From assembly GCA_013360565.1 (NCBI GenBank), contig JABWBI010000004.1:1-46653 (forward strand): 46,653 bases of DNA, in the 5' to 3' direction. Positions within the stretch are counted from its first letter, which is position 1. Each line of letters starts with the position of its first letter. Position numbers and translations under genes: made by a program. This document shows positions 19,131 through 27,461 of this stretch, in pieces. A model generated the notes under the pieces. The model was not told the DNA's origin. It made no database searches and worked only from the letters and a program-made list of their open reading frames with translations. The DNA is from Candidatus Sumerlaeia bacterium (lineage in GTDB: Bacteria; Sumerlaeota; Sumerlaeia; JABWBI01).

Positions 19131-19433
19131 TCACTGCTGCCGTTGGCCGGGCCTTCCCATGTGTTGGGGGGCCGTCGGATTCGGATCAGGGCCGTCCGAG
19201 CGCAGCGCTCCGCGATTCTGGAGCCGTGCCTGGGAGTAGGCGTTCGTGATCTTGGCGAAAGACACCGACGTCGTCTCCTGGCCATCGACGGTGGTCCGCT
19301 CATAGACGATGTCCGGAGCGCCGTGGGTGTACACGGGATCGTCGAGATAGTAGTTGTGGGAGTGGTCCTGCGCGAGGGCCGCGGCGCTGAGGCCGAGCGA
19401 CAGCGCCGAGCCGACGATCATGAGGCGTCGCAT
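19131..19433 (-). CDS. Small secreted protein of unknown function
   Basis: One hundred residues with a signal peptide (MRRLMIVGSALSLGLSAAALAQ, cleavage after ALA). The mature part is short and polar: DHSHNYYLDDPVYTHGAPDIVYE, then a Gln/Pro-rich low-complexity tail (RPGQRQQ). No Cys and no known domain. The start at 19433 has AAGGGAG 8 bases upstream, and one of the best promoters in the window lies just ahead of it, so it is probably well expressed. It is divergent from the CHASE2 cyclase-like gene. Function unknown. Confidence 0.75.
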   Translation of the reverse strand: MRRLMIVGSALSLGLSAAALAQDHSHNYYLDDPVYTHGAPDIVYERTTVDGQETTSVSFAKITNAYSQARLQNRGALRSDGPDPNPTAPQHMGRPGQRQQ

Positions 19434-19467
19434 GAGTGAGACTCCCTTCTGGATGTGAGATGAGTGT

Positions 19468-19491
19468 TGCTCTGTCCTGATTATCAGAGCA
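19468..19491. promoter_or_regulatory. Inverted repeat overlapping the -10 (candidate operator)
   Basis: Seven-base arms TGCTCTG (19468-19474) and CAGAGCA (19485-19491) flank a 10-base spacer that contains most of the GATAAT box. Symmetry across the -10 suits a repressor site; no regulator gene is identified. Confidence 0.35.
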
Positions 19492-19508
19492 CCCCGCTTC
19501 TCTGTCCA
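19480..19508 (-). promoter_or_regulatory. Strong sigma-70-type promoter of the small secreted gene
   Basis: On the minus strand TGGACA (19508-19503) and GATAAT (19485-19480) are separated by exactly 17 bases; each matches consensus at five of six positions. The start codon is about 47 bases downstream of the -10. Confidence 0.6.
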
Positions 19509-19581
19509 CTGAAACCGGTGAGCCGGAATGGCCAAGGGCTTTGGGATTGCACAACTTGATGCGCAGCGGCAGAGAGGTCTC

Positions 19582-21651
19582 ATGAGCGCACGCCGTCAGC
19601 CATCACGTCCCGGTTCCCCGGGGCGATTCGCCACGCAGCTGCTGGCGATCACGCTCGTCATCGGAATCCTCGTGGGCGCCCTCTCGGCCCTCGGTGCCTT
19701 CACTGGCATCGAATGGTGGCTCACCAAGGCCCGGCTGAACTGGCACACCTGGGACTGGCACCCAGATGGCCCCGGCCGCGGGGCCTCCCCATTTCCCGGC
19801 GTGGCGCTTCTTCTCTTTGATCGGGCTGATCTGCTCGCAGCGGGGGCCGACGCAGAGCGTGATGGCCAGGACAGCGCGTCTTGGCACGACCGCGAGCAGC
19901 TTCAGTGGATGGTCATGCGCAGCCTGGAGATCCTGGCCGACCTCGCATCGCATGACGCCGGGCTCGCTCCGGGTGCCGTCGGCCTGGACTTCTACAATCT
20001 CGGGATGGACGACGACCGAAACGCGGAGATCGTGTCGCGGATGACGGTGGCGGCGCAGAGGCTGGAGAACGTGGTCGACGGGTACCGGCTCACGGACGAG
20101 ACGGGGAGCGACACGACGCTTGCTTCCGCCTCGCGTCACGGATTCCTCGATCTTCTTCCACCGGTGAGGTTCCTGGTGGATGAGGACGCGACGCAGACGG
20201 CGACGCTCTGGCGCCGCTCTGCCGCTTCTCGGGAGGATCAGTTCTCGCTGGGATTGGCCATCTGCATGGAGTTCGAGGCCCGGATGCGCCACCGGCCTGA
20301 GTGGAGCCCGAGCCGCGTCTCGTTCGCCTCGTGGGATGCTCTCTCGGCGGAAGGTCAACGCTGGCCACCCATGGACAGCGTCGATGACGAGCTGAGGCTG
20401 CTCTGGCCGATCATGTTTCTCCCCCCTCGCTCCAGCGGCACCTCCGAGAGCGGATCACCTGCCCGGCGGTCGGCATTTCCCGTCCTTCATTTCCGCGACA
20501 TGCTTCAGCTCGGCCGCCTGCTGAAGACGGGAGATCCCGCCGAGTGGCCTGGCCTCGGGACGGTCTTTGGCCGTGCGCTGCTCGTCGGCGTCGATCTGCC
20601 CGACGTCGATCGAATCCGAACCCCCTACAGCAATCGCCTCCACGGCTCCCAGGAGTTTCCCGGCGTCGAGGTCCACGCACAGATCGTCTGCGGACTCCTG
20701 AACGGCTGGGTCCTCCGGCCCCTCGACCGGTTCCTTCCAGCCCTCAATGGGGTTCTGCTCCTCGGACTCATGTTCGTCTCGGCCTGGGGCGCGGGGCGCC
20801 TTGCATTCGGCTGGAGCATTGTCGCGGGCGCGCTTCTCCTGGTCGCACTCCTTCTGGTCGATGCAGTCCTGTGGCACTTCGGCCACATCACGCTCCCGCT
20901 CACCCAGTGGCTAGTGGGGATCTCGATGGCCAACCGAAGCGCCGCCCAGCTCCTCGCACGGCGCGAGCGGCGGTCGCGCGATCTCGTCATGCAGCGGCTC
21001 TCGCAGCACGTCACCGAGCGGGTGGCCCATCACTTGGTTCACAGCCCGCTTGCCGGCGAGCTCGGCGGTGAGCGGCGCGAGGTGACGGTCCTCTTCAGCG
21101 ATCTGCAGGGCTTCACCTCGCTGACCGAGCGCTTGCCCCCGGAGGTGATGCTCGCATTGATGAACCGCTACCTCGACGCCATGAGCGACGAGATCGCCGC
21201 CGAGGGGGGCACGCTGGCCAATTACATCGGCGACGCGATCTTCGCGATCTTCGGCGCTCCCGATGCACTCCCCGACCACGCCCGGCGGGCCGTCAATGCC
21301 GCGATCCGGATGCAGCAGGCCCTCAGCCGGTTCAATCTCACGATCACCGCCGAGGGACACGCACCCCTCGCGCAGCGCATCGGCCTGTCCACCGGACAGG
21401 TGATCTGCGGCAATGTCGGCGGCACCAAGCGCTTCATCTGGACGGCGCTCGGCGACGCGGTGCCCATCGGGGCGCGACTCGAACCCCTCAACAAGCAGTA
21501 TGGAACCGGCATTCTGATGACGCAGGCCACTTGCGCGCAACTCGGTCCAGAGTACAATGTCCAACTCGTGGACTCGGGCATCCGAGTCCGGGGCCGGCAG
21601 GGTCTGCTCGACATCTACACCGTGGAGGTGCCTCCATGCGAAGGGGGTTGA
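19582..21651 (+). CDS. CHASE2-domain class III nucleotide cyclase homologue with altered active site
   Basis: A 689-residue membrane protein. A first membrane helix (about residues 17-40) leads into a large extracytoplasmic CHASE2-type sensor (~45-375). Hydrophobic helices follow (~390-450), then a cytoplasmic class III cyclase domain (~495-680). The cyclase domain keeps both metal Asp residues (FSDLQGFT, D507; YIGDAIF, D551), the Thr of the WTALGD region (T621) and Arg632. The substrate-binding Lys is Asn547 (GTLANYIGD) and the transition-state Asn is Pro628 (GDAVPIGAR). cAMP production is therefore doubtful; it may be a sensor that binds but does not cyclise, or use another substrate. The start at 19582 has AGAGAGG 5 bases upstream; ATG at 19528 is the alternative. 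It overlaps the next gene by 16 bases. Confidence 0.85.
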   Translation: MSARRQPSRPGSPGRFATQLLAITLVIGILVGALSALGAFTGIEWWLTKARLNWHTWDWHPDGPGRGASPFPGVALLLFDRADLLAAGADAERDGQDSASWHDREQLQWMVMRSLEILADLASHDAGLAPGAVGLDFYNLGMDDDRNAEIVSRMTVAAQRLENVVDGYRLTDETGSDTTLASASRHGFLDLLPPVRFLVDEDATQTATLWRRSAASREDQFSLGLAICMEFEARMRHRPEWSPSRVSFASWDALSAEGQRWPPMDSVDDELRLLWPIMFLPPRSSGTSESGSPARRSAFPVLHFRDMLQLGRLLKTGDPAEWPGLGTVFGRALLVGVDLPDVDRIRTPYSNRLHGSQEFPGVEVHAQIVCGLLNGWVLRPLDRFLPALNGVLLLGLMFVSAWGAGRLAFGWSIVAGALLLVALLLVDAVLWHFGHITLPLTQWLVGISMANRSAAQLLARRERRSRDLVMQRLSQHVTERVAHHLVHSPLAGELGGERREVTVLFSDLQGFTSLTERLPPEVMLALMNRYLDAMSDEIAAEGGTLANYIGDAIFAIFGAPDALPDHARRAVNAAIRMQQALSRFNLTITAEGHAPLAQRIGLSTGQVICGNVGGTKRFIWTALGDAVPIGARLEPLNKQYGTGILMTQATCAQLGPEYNVQLVDSGIRVRGRQGLLDIYTVEVPPCEGG

Positions 21652-22655
21652 TTTCAGCGGCGCTCCTCGCCGCGGCATTCGCGGCGGGCGCCGGCCCGGC
21701 GGATATGATCCTGGCGATCGACGGGGGCGTCTTTGTCGACCGCGCCGGGACAGCGGAGCGCGTGAGCAGCGTTCCATTCACTCTCGAGCCCGGTGACGTC
21801 GTGCGCGTCAACCCCGGAGGCCAAGCCCGGCTTCTGGGAGGGGACGGTGAGGGCAGCCTCGTCATCACCCCTGGCCGCAGTCCGCACACAGTCGGTCAAC
21901 CAACCTCCCTCATCGCGACGCTGCTCAGCCAGTCTCCGTCCGAGAGCGCCGACGTCGCTGGCGTCGACTTCACGACGATGCGCAGCGCCATCCACCTGAG
22001 CCAACAGCTGGCGAGTCCCCGCAACACAGCGCTCCGCGAGTGCCCCACGTCTCTCGTGATTGCCCTGCCCGCCGGGACGGCGCGTGAGTTCATCGCGGCC
22101 AGCCAGGACGAGGGACTCTCAGCGACGGTGACGCTGACCGTGCTCGGGGCCGAGGAATCCCTGTTCACAGGTCAGGTCCTGTGGAGCCGGGCCGACCTCC
22201 AGGGGCTGGCAAGCTCTGACCGCGAGGAAGACCTTCGGACGGTGGAACTGGGTGAGGCCGCCGGCCGAATCCCCACAGGCGAGAGAGTCGTCGCCCACGT
22301 CTCCTCCCCGCAGCTGCAGGACATCGCCCTCCGCGACGATGCGACCGAGCCTCCTCCCGAGGATCGCGCCTGGTTCCGAATCTTGACTGACGATGAACGG
22401 CTGCGCGCTGAGGCCGATCTGGAGCATGCCCTGCGCATCGCCGAGCGCCTGGGGAACGAGCCCACACAGCGGACCCTCTTCTGTGCGAGGATCCTGGAGA
22501 GCCACGGCCTGTCGGCGGAGACGCTCGCTCTCCTCCGCGAAAGCCTCGGCGCCGCTGGGAACGGCGCCAGCGGGGAAGCGCTCGCTCCCCTCGCCCGCTA
22601 CGAGCAGCGTCTGAGCGCGACTCTCGCGGCACCATGGCAACCCGAGTCGCGGTGA
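21636..22655 (+). CDS. FecR-like secreted protein paired with the CHASE2 cyclase homologue
   Basis: A 339-residue protein with a signal peptide (to ~residue 22, AFAAGAGPAD). Residues ~22-80 resemble a FecR-type domain: ILAIDGGVFVDRAG, PFTLEPGDVVRVNPGG, ARLLGGDGEG. The C-terminal ~70 residues are helical and TPR-like (ADLEHALRIAERLGN, then ESHGLSAETLALLRES). The ATG lies inside the cyclase gene, with GGAGGTG 6 bases upstream, so the two are translationally coupled. A periplasmic partner that feeds the CHASE2 sensor is a reasonable inference. The FecR similarity is weak by eye; a periplasmic scaffolding protein is the alternative. Confidence 0.65.
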   Translation: MRRGLISAALLAAAFAAGAGPADMILAIDGGVFVDRAGTAERVSSVPFTLEPGDVVRVNPGGQARLLGGDGEGSLVITPGRSPHTVGQPTSLIATLLSQSPSESADVAGVDFTTMRSAIHLSQQLASPRNTALRECPTSLVIALPAGTAREFIAASQDEGLSATVTLTVLGAEESLFTGQVLWSRADLQGLASSDREEDLRTVELGEAAGRIPTGERVVAHVSSPQLQDIALRDDATEPPPEDRAWFRILTDDERLRAEADLEHALRIAERLGNEPTQRTLFCARILESHGLSAETLALLRESLGAAGNGASGEALAPLARYEQRLSATLAAPWQPESR

Positions 22656-22658
22656 CGC

Positions 22659-22688
22659 TGGACAGGCGCGCTCTCGGAGAGGCAGAAT
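22659..22688 (+). promoter_or_regulatory. Promoter ahead of the nucleotidyltransferase operon
   Basis: TGGACA (22659-22664) is followed after 18 bases by CAGAAT (22683-22688), 46 bases before the next ATG. Five and four of six consensus bases match. Confidence 0.4.
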
Positions 22689-22734
22689 GCGCCGACGCCT
22701 CTGACGGCCCAGATTCGACTCTGAGAGGACCTCG

Positions 22735-23739
22735 ATGAAAGCGATCATCCCGGTGGCCGGTGTCGGCACCCGCATGAAGCCCCACACCTACACAGCCCCC
22801 AAGGTGCTGCTGCGTGTGGCGGGCAAGCCCATGCTCGGTCACATTCTCGACGAGCTTGTGAAAATCGGAGTCGAGGAGGTCACCCTCATCGTCGGCTACT
22901 ATGGGGAAAAGGTCATCGAATACGTCGACACCTCCTACAAGTTCAAGCGCGTGAACTATGTCTGGCAGGAGGAGAGGCGCGGTCTCGGGCACGCCATTTG
23001 GATCACCAAGAAGCATCACCGGACGGACGAGCCGCTGCTCATCGTCCTCGGAGACACCGTCTTCGAGGCGGACTTCAACAAGCTCTTCAAATTCAAGAAC
23101 AACGTGCTCGGCGTGAAAGAGGTCGATGATCCCTCGCGTTTCGGCATCGCCCAGCTCGACAAGTCGGGGACGCAGATCGAACGCCTCGTCGAAAAGCCGC
23201 CGGAGTTCGTCGGCAACCTGGCGCTCGTCGGCATCTACTACATGACTCAGCCCAAGCTCATGTTCAAGTGCCTCGACCACATCATCAGGCACAGGATCAC
23301 GACCAAGGGAGAGTATCAGATCACCGATGCGCTGCAGGAGATGATCAACAGAGGCGCCGCCTTCGTGCCCTTCCGAATTGAGGGGTGGTACGACTGCGGC
23401 AAGCCGGAGACTCTGCTGGAGACGAATCGCATCCTCCTCGACAACATGGCCAAGCGTGGCAAGTCCCAGGCGCCCCGGCCGTGGAAGGACTCCATCATCA
23501 TTCCCCCTGTTTCGATTCATCCCAGCGCGAAGATCGTGCGGAGCATCGTCGGCCCGCACGTCGACGTCGCCGAGGGGGCGGAGATCAGCCACTCGATCAT
23601 CTCCGACTCGATCGTCTCCAGCAACGCGAGCGTCGCAAACATGATCGCGGCGCAGACCATCATCGGCAACGATGCCCACGCGACCGGCGTGACGCACCAG
23701 TTGAACGTCGGCGACAGCTCCGAGATCAGCTTGGCCTGA
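22735..23739 (+). CDS. Sugar-1-phosphate nucleotidyltransferase with left-handed beta-helix
   Basis: The 334-residue protein begins with the Rossmann-like nucleotidyltransferase signature AGVGTRMKPHTYTAPKVLL (residues 8-26; GxGTR and PK lysine). It continues with YVWQEERRGLGHAI, the metal Asp in VLGDTVF, VEKPPEF and WYDCGKPETLLETN. The C-terminus from about residue 255 shows hexapeptide-like repeats (IHPSAKIVRSIVGPHVDVAEGAEI), so a beta-helix tail is present. It activates a hexose-1-phosphate with UTP or dTTP for glycan synthesis; which sugar cannot be told. AGAGGA lies 5 bases before the ATG. It heads a four-gene set with nif3, the zinc-ribbon gene and a hydrolase gene. Confidence 0.9.
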   Translation: MKAIIPVAGVGTRMKPHTYTAPKVLLRVAGKPMLGHILDELVKIGVEEVTLIVGYYGEKVIEYVDTSYKFKRVNYVWQEERRGLGHAIWITKKHHRTDEPLLIVLGDTVFEADFNKLFKFKNNVLGVKEVDDPSRFGIAQLDKSGTQIERLVEKPPEFVGNLALVGIYYMTQPKLMFKCLDHIIRHRITTKGEYQITDALQEMINRGAAFVPFRIEGWYDCGKPETLLETNRILLDNMAKRGKSQAPRPWKDSIIIPPVSIHPSAKIVRSIVGPHVDVAEGAEISHSIISDSIVSSNASVANMIAAQTIIGNDAHATGVTHQLNVGDSSEISLA

Positions 23740-23744
23740 CCCCT

Positions 23745-24881
23745 GTGACTGCGCCTGCCAGGATTCTCCGCGTCGCTGATCTCCTCACGGTCCTCGAGGA
23801 GATGGCCCCGTCGTCCCTGGCCGAGCCCTACGACAATCCAGGGCTCCAGATCGGCAGTCGCCGCCAGGCGGTGCAGCGCATTCTCGTCGGCCTCGAACTG
23901 AGCCCTCGCCTACTCAGCGAGGCCAGGCGGCGCCGGTGTGACACCGTGCTCGTGCATCACCCGCTCTTTTTTCTGCCGGTCAAGCGCCTCCTTGAGGAAG
24001 AGCTGGTGGGCGGTCTTGCGCTCGCCGTGGCGCGAGCGAGGCTGACGCTCATTGCGGCGCACACAAATCTCGACAAGTCCCCCGAAGGCACAGGGCCTGC
24101 CCTCGCCGCCGAGCTGGGACTCCGCCACACCGAGGTTCTCCTGCCGGAGCGCCTGGGCGCCGACGTGAAGTTTGTCGTGTTCGTCCCCGCAGGACATGAG
24201 GCGAAGGTCATCGAGGCCATTCACCGCGGCGGCGGCGGCGTCATCGGAGAGTATGATCACTGCTCCTTCCGTGCGGAGGGGACCGGCTCCTTCCGTGGCA
24301 GCGCCCGCGCGAACCCGGCGGTCGGACAGGCAGGCCGTCTGGAGCAGGTGCGCGAATTCCGCCTCGAATCCCTGGTGCCGCGCAGAGCCCTTGCATCCGT
24401 GCTCGACGCCGTGCGCAGGGTCCACCCCTATGAGGAGATGGCCTTCGATGTCTATCCACTCGAACAGCCCCTGTCGCCATTCGGCCTTGGCCTCCGGGCG
24501 ACGCTGGAGAGGCCGATGACGCTCCGCGCATGGGCCGCCCATGTGAAGCGCCGCCTTCGCCTGCGCTCCGTGCGAATGGTCGGAGACCCGCAACAGCGGG
24601 TCCGCCACGTCGCCCTTGCCACGGGCGCGTGCGAGTTTCTGCTCCGCGATCTCGCGCCTCCGCACATCGACTGCCTGGTGACGGGAGACGTGAAGTACCA
24701 CCTGGCCGTGGAGGCCCGCGCCAAGGGGCTGGGTGTCGTTGACCCCGGCCACTGGGCGAGCGAGGTGATCGTCTGCGAACCCTGGGCCAGAGCACTGCAC
24801 CGCCGTCTCACGGCGAAGGGCTGGAGTGTCGACGTCTTCGCCGCGACCGAGAACGATCCTGATCCCTTCGTGACGGTGTGA
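23745..24881 (+). CDS. Nif3-like dinuclear metal center protein
   Basis: The protein has 378 residues, the longer Nif3 form with an inserted PII-like domain (about residues 130-230, KFVVFVPAGHEAKVIEAI to HPYEEMAFDVYPL). Metal ligands are visible as VHHPLFF, AAHTNLD, TGDVKYHLA and DPGHWASE. Members are annotated as GTP cyclohydrolase 1 type 2 homologues, though the physiological reaction is not established. No ATG is available before the conserved start; GTG at 23745, five bases after the preceding stop, is the best start. It is coupled with the zinc-ribbon gene (TGATG overlap), a neighbourhood conserved in several phyla. Confidence 0.92.
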   Translation: MTAPARILRVADLLTVLEEMAPSSLAEPYDNPGLQIGSRRQAVQRILVGLELSPRLLSEARRRRCDTVLVHHPLFFLPVKRLLEEELVGGLALAVARARLTLIAAHTNLDKSPEGTGPALAAELGLRHTEVLLPERLGADVKFVVFVPAGHEAKVIEAIHRGGGGVIGEYDHCSFRAEGTGSFRGSARANPAVGQAGRLEQVREFRLESLVPRRALASVLDAVRRVHPYEEMAFDVYPLEQPLSPFGLGLRATLERPMTLRAWAAHVKRRLRLRSVRMVGDPQQRVRHVALATGACEFLLRDLAPPHIDCLVTGDVKYHLAVEARAKGLGVVDPGHWASEVIVCEPWARALHRRLTAKGWSVDVFAATENDPDPFVTV

Positions 24882-25621
24882 TGATGGAAGACCTGCCGCG
24901 TGAGGAGATGTCCCGGATCTGGCGTTCGCTGGTGGAGCTCCAGCGCATCGACGCCGAGAGCCTCGCCGTCGATCAGCGGCTGTCCGCCCTCCCCGCCAAG
25001 GTGGACGCCGAGCACCAGCGCCTCGCGTCCAAGCAGGCGGCGCTGAGAGACCACGAAGCCAGGGGCGAGAGTCACGCGCGCGAGCGGCGCGAGTGCGAGC
25101 GCCAGATTGCCGAGCGCGAGGAGAAGGTGAAGCGTCTTCAGGCTCAGCTGTTTCAGGTCAAGACACAGAGGGAGTACGACGCGATCGGCGTTGAAGTCAC
25201 GGTGCTTCAGCGCGAGATCAGCGACATCGAAGACCGTGAGCTCGCGCTCATCGAGGCCGAGGAGACCCATGCGCGCGAGATCGAGGCTCTCCGCCGGGCC
25301 GTCGACGAGCTCCGGGCCGGCACCGCCAAAGAAATCAGCCGCCTCGAGAGCCTGCGGGAGGAGGCCGAGAGAACGCGTGAGGTCCTGCTGGCCGACCGGC
25401 CGCGCCATGCCTCGTCGCTGCCTGATGAGATTCTCCGGCGCTACGACACGCTCCGCCTTCGCTTCCCCGACAGCGCCGTGGTGCATGCCGTCGAGAGCAC
25501 CTGCGGCGGCTGCCGGATGGGGCTCGTCAACCAGACGATGCTGCAGCTCAACCTCGGGCAGCGATTCACCTACTGCGAACACTGCAGCCGCATGCTGGTC
25601 CCTCAGGAGAAGGCCGGATGA
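24881..25621 (+). CDS. Coiled-coil C4 zinc-ribbon protein (zf-RING_7/DUF164)
   Basis: A 246-residue protein: a long charged coiled coil from residue ~15 to ~190 rich in Glu, Arg and Lys, then a C-terminal zinc ribbon with two CxxC pairs (TCGGCRMGL and YCEHCSRML) about 25 residues apart. This matches the CT398/DUF164 family, thought to act in envelope or secretion-related assembly, with nucleic-acid binding also proposed. The start is ambiguous among GTG 24878, ATG 24881 and ATG 24884; ATG 24881 overlaps the Nif3 stop. The pairing with Nif3 recurs across bacteria. Its stop overlaps the next start (ATGA). Confidence 0.9.
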   Translation: MMEDLPREEMSRIWRSLVELQRIDAESLAVDQRLSALPAKVDAEHQRLASKQAALRDHEARGESHARERRECERQIAEREEKVKRLQAQLFQVKTQREYDAIGVEVTVLQREISDIEDRELALIEAEETHAREIEALRRAVDELRAGTAKEISRLESLREEAERTREVLLADRPRHASSLPDEILRRYDTLRLRFPDSAVVHAVESTCGGCRMGLVNQTMLQLNLGQRFTYCEHCSRMLVPQEKAG

Positions 25622-26721
25622 GATTCCCCCTGTTCCCTCTCATGCTCCTGGCTGCCACCGTGCTGCCCGGCCCGGCAGCCGCCGGCCCGGCGGTGGTCGG
25701 TCTCTACGCTCGGGCCCTCCCGGACGCTCAGGACCGCGCCGCGCAGTGGGACCGGTGCGAAGAGACCGGCGTCACCGATCTCTTCGTTCAGACGTTTCAC
25801 GGCGGCATGACGATCTACCCCTCCAACGCGGAGCGCACCTTCCCGCAGCGTCCTGACCTCGCGGGCACCGACCTTCTCCAGACCTACATCGACGAGGGCC
25901 ATGCGCGGGGCATCCGCATCCACGCCTGGGTGGATCTGCTTCTCTGGGGGCCGGACCGCGCCACGCTCGAACCTGGAGCACCGCTCCCCCTGGCGCTCAA
26001 CCATCCCGAGTGGCAAGTCGCCGATGCCTCGGGAGCCACGACGGGGCCCCTCTTCGTCACACCGGCTCATCCCGACGTGACGAACCGGGCCACACTCGTC
26101 TGCCTTGAGATCGCCCACTCGCACCGGGAAATCGACGGGATTCACCTCGACTACCTCCGCTACCCCGGGGGCGGCGACTTCACCTACGATGCCGCGGCTC
26201 TGCGCACTTTTCAGGGGCAGGGGCACCCCGATCCCCGGCACAATCGCAGTCCGGAGACCGCGCAGGCGTGGCGCGCACACTGCGAGAGCCGGCTGCGTGA
26301 TCTGGGCAATCAGATCGGACTGATCATCGACGGTCTCTTCGAAGATGACATCCTGGTCACCGTGGCTGTGCAGGCACGCCCCGCGGACGATGACCTGACG
26401 TATCAGAGCTGGCCCTCCTGGCTCGCCGATGGGCACATCGACGCTGCTGTGGCGCAGTGCTTCTCAGCAGACCTCGATGCCATTCACGAAGAGGCCGCGG
26501 CGGCCATCGCGGATGCGGCAGAGACGCCCTGCTGGATTGCCCTGGCGTGTCAGCCCCGCTCCGGCAGGCCGATGCCGCACGATCAGATCGCTGCGTTGGC
26601 CGGGCTGAATCCCGCCGGAGTCGTGCTCTTCAGTGACGCCTGGCTCGCGCCGGACGGCGAAGTTCGGCAGTCCATCCGCACAGTGTTGAGATCCAGTGAG
26701 GGGTCGCCGGAGGGGAGCTGA
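25618..26721 (+). CDS. Secreted GHL10-like glycoside hydrolase (first copy)
   Basis: A 367-residue protein with a signal peptide (to ~residue 23, LPGPAAA). It shows the GHL10/DUF187 TIM-barrel pattern: GVTDLFVQTFHGGMTIYPS, then ARGIRIHAWVDLLLWGP, then the hallmark VDGIHLDYLRYPG-type motif (IDGIHLDYLRYP near residue 175), and later ITVAVQARPADDD-type strand and HIDAAVAQCF. The acidic residues of HLDYLRYP are the likely catalytic or substrate-binding set. Family members are presumed surface or periplasmic glycosidases with unknown substrate. It is coupled to the zinc-ribbon gene by ATGA. A second relative is at 32765-33835. Convergent with the nucleosidase gene, whose stop is only 1 base away. 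Confidence 0.8.
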   Translation: MRFPLFPLMLLAATVLPGPAAAGPAVVGLYARALPDAQDRAAQWDRCEETGVTDLFVQTFHGGMTIYPSNAERTFPQRPDLAGTDLLQTYIDEGHARGIRIHAWVDLLLWGPDRATLEPGAPLPLALNHPEWQVADASGATTGPLFVTPAHPDVTNRATLVCLEIAHSHREIDGIHLDYLRYPGGGDFTYDAAALRTFQGQGHPDPRHNRSPETAQAWRAHCESRLRDLGNQIGLIIDGLFEDDILVTVAVQARPADDDLTYQSWPSWLADGHIDAAVAQCFSADLDAIHEEAAAAIADAAETPCWIALACQPRSGRPMPHDQIAALAGLNPAGVVLFSDAWLAPDGEVRQSIRTVLRSSEGSPEGS

Positions 26722-26722
26722 G

Positions 26723-27460
26723 TCAATGGGGACGCCCGGCGTCACCGATCTCGTCGAGAATCTCCGGCACGAGCACTGAGAGGGCTCGCACCAGCTGTCC
26801 AGCAGCCTCTCGCGCTCTCCTGCGCTGACGAATCACGGCGCGGAGACGCCCGGGATGCAACCGGAAGCGATGGGTCCCTGGGCTCTGGCCCGCCACAGAT
26901 CCGAGATCCTCCTCGACCGTGTCCAGAATCACTCTGACGGAGAGCCAGGGAATGGCGAGCCGCGAGGCGATCTGACCTGCGGCCGCACTCTCCATGTCGA
27001 CCCAGCTGACTCCATGCTTCTCGGCCGCCGCTCGCTTGGACTCCGCATCGGCCAGCGCATGGATGGACGTCAAACTCGGAGCGAAGCGCCATGGCGGTCC
27101 CTGCGCACGGACTGCGGCGCGCCCCGCTCTCTCCACGAGCCAAGCCGGAGGGGCAAGCACGGCAGGTGGAAGGAGCACCCGTTCGGAAATGCAGATGTCA
27201 CCTCCCCGCAGACTCTCAACTGTGGCGCCGGCTGTGCCCACCGACAGAATCCCGCTCAGATCGAGGCGCGTGTCGAGGTGGATGAGTGCCTGCCGGCATG
27301 CGTCGACGCCGACCCCCGTCGCGACCGCGGCGACGTTGCCCTGGGGTGTCCTCCAGCGCTGAACGGGCCAACGCCCCACCGTCAGCGGCGGGAGAGGAGT
27401 CCACCCCGCATGCCCGAGGCTCACGATTTCCTCGCGGACGGCGGCGGCGATCAGGAGCAC
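26723..27460 (-). CDS. Nucleosidase/phosphorylase-superfamily protein
   Basis: The 245-residue protein belongs to the PNP/UDP phosphorylase superfamily: N-terminal LLIAAAVREEI, GVGVDACRQAL, VGTAGA near the ribose site and SWVDMESAAAGQIA (the Met-Glu pair that binds ribose hydroxyls). That set resembles MTA/SAH nucleosidase, futalosine hydrolase and the hopanoid-linked HpnG group; the exact substrate cannot be decided. GTG at 27460 is preceded by GGAGGA and begins one base after the presenilin-like stop, so the frame upstream is a shadow. It is the last gene of the argB-to-nucleosidase operon. Confidence 0.75.
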   Translation of the reverse strand: MLLIAAAVREEIVSLGHAGWTPLPPLTVGRWPVQRWRTPQGNVAAVATGVGVDACRQALIHLDTRLDLSGILSVGTAGATVESLRGGDICISERVLLPPAVLAPPAWLVERAGRAAVRAQGPPWRFAPSLTSIHALADAESKRAAAEKHGVSWVDMESAAAGQIASRLAIPWLSVRVILDTVEEDLGSVAGQSPGTHRFRLHPGRLRAVIRQRRRAREAAGQLVRALSVLVPEILDEIGDAGRPH

Positions 27461-27461
27461 G

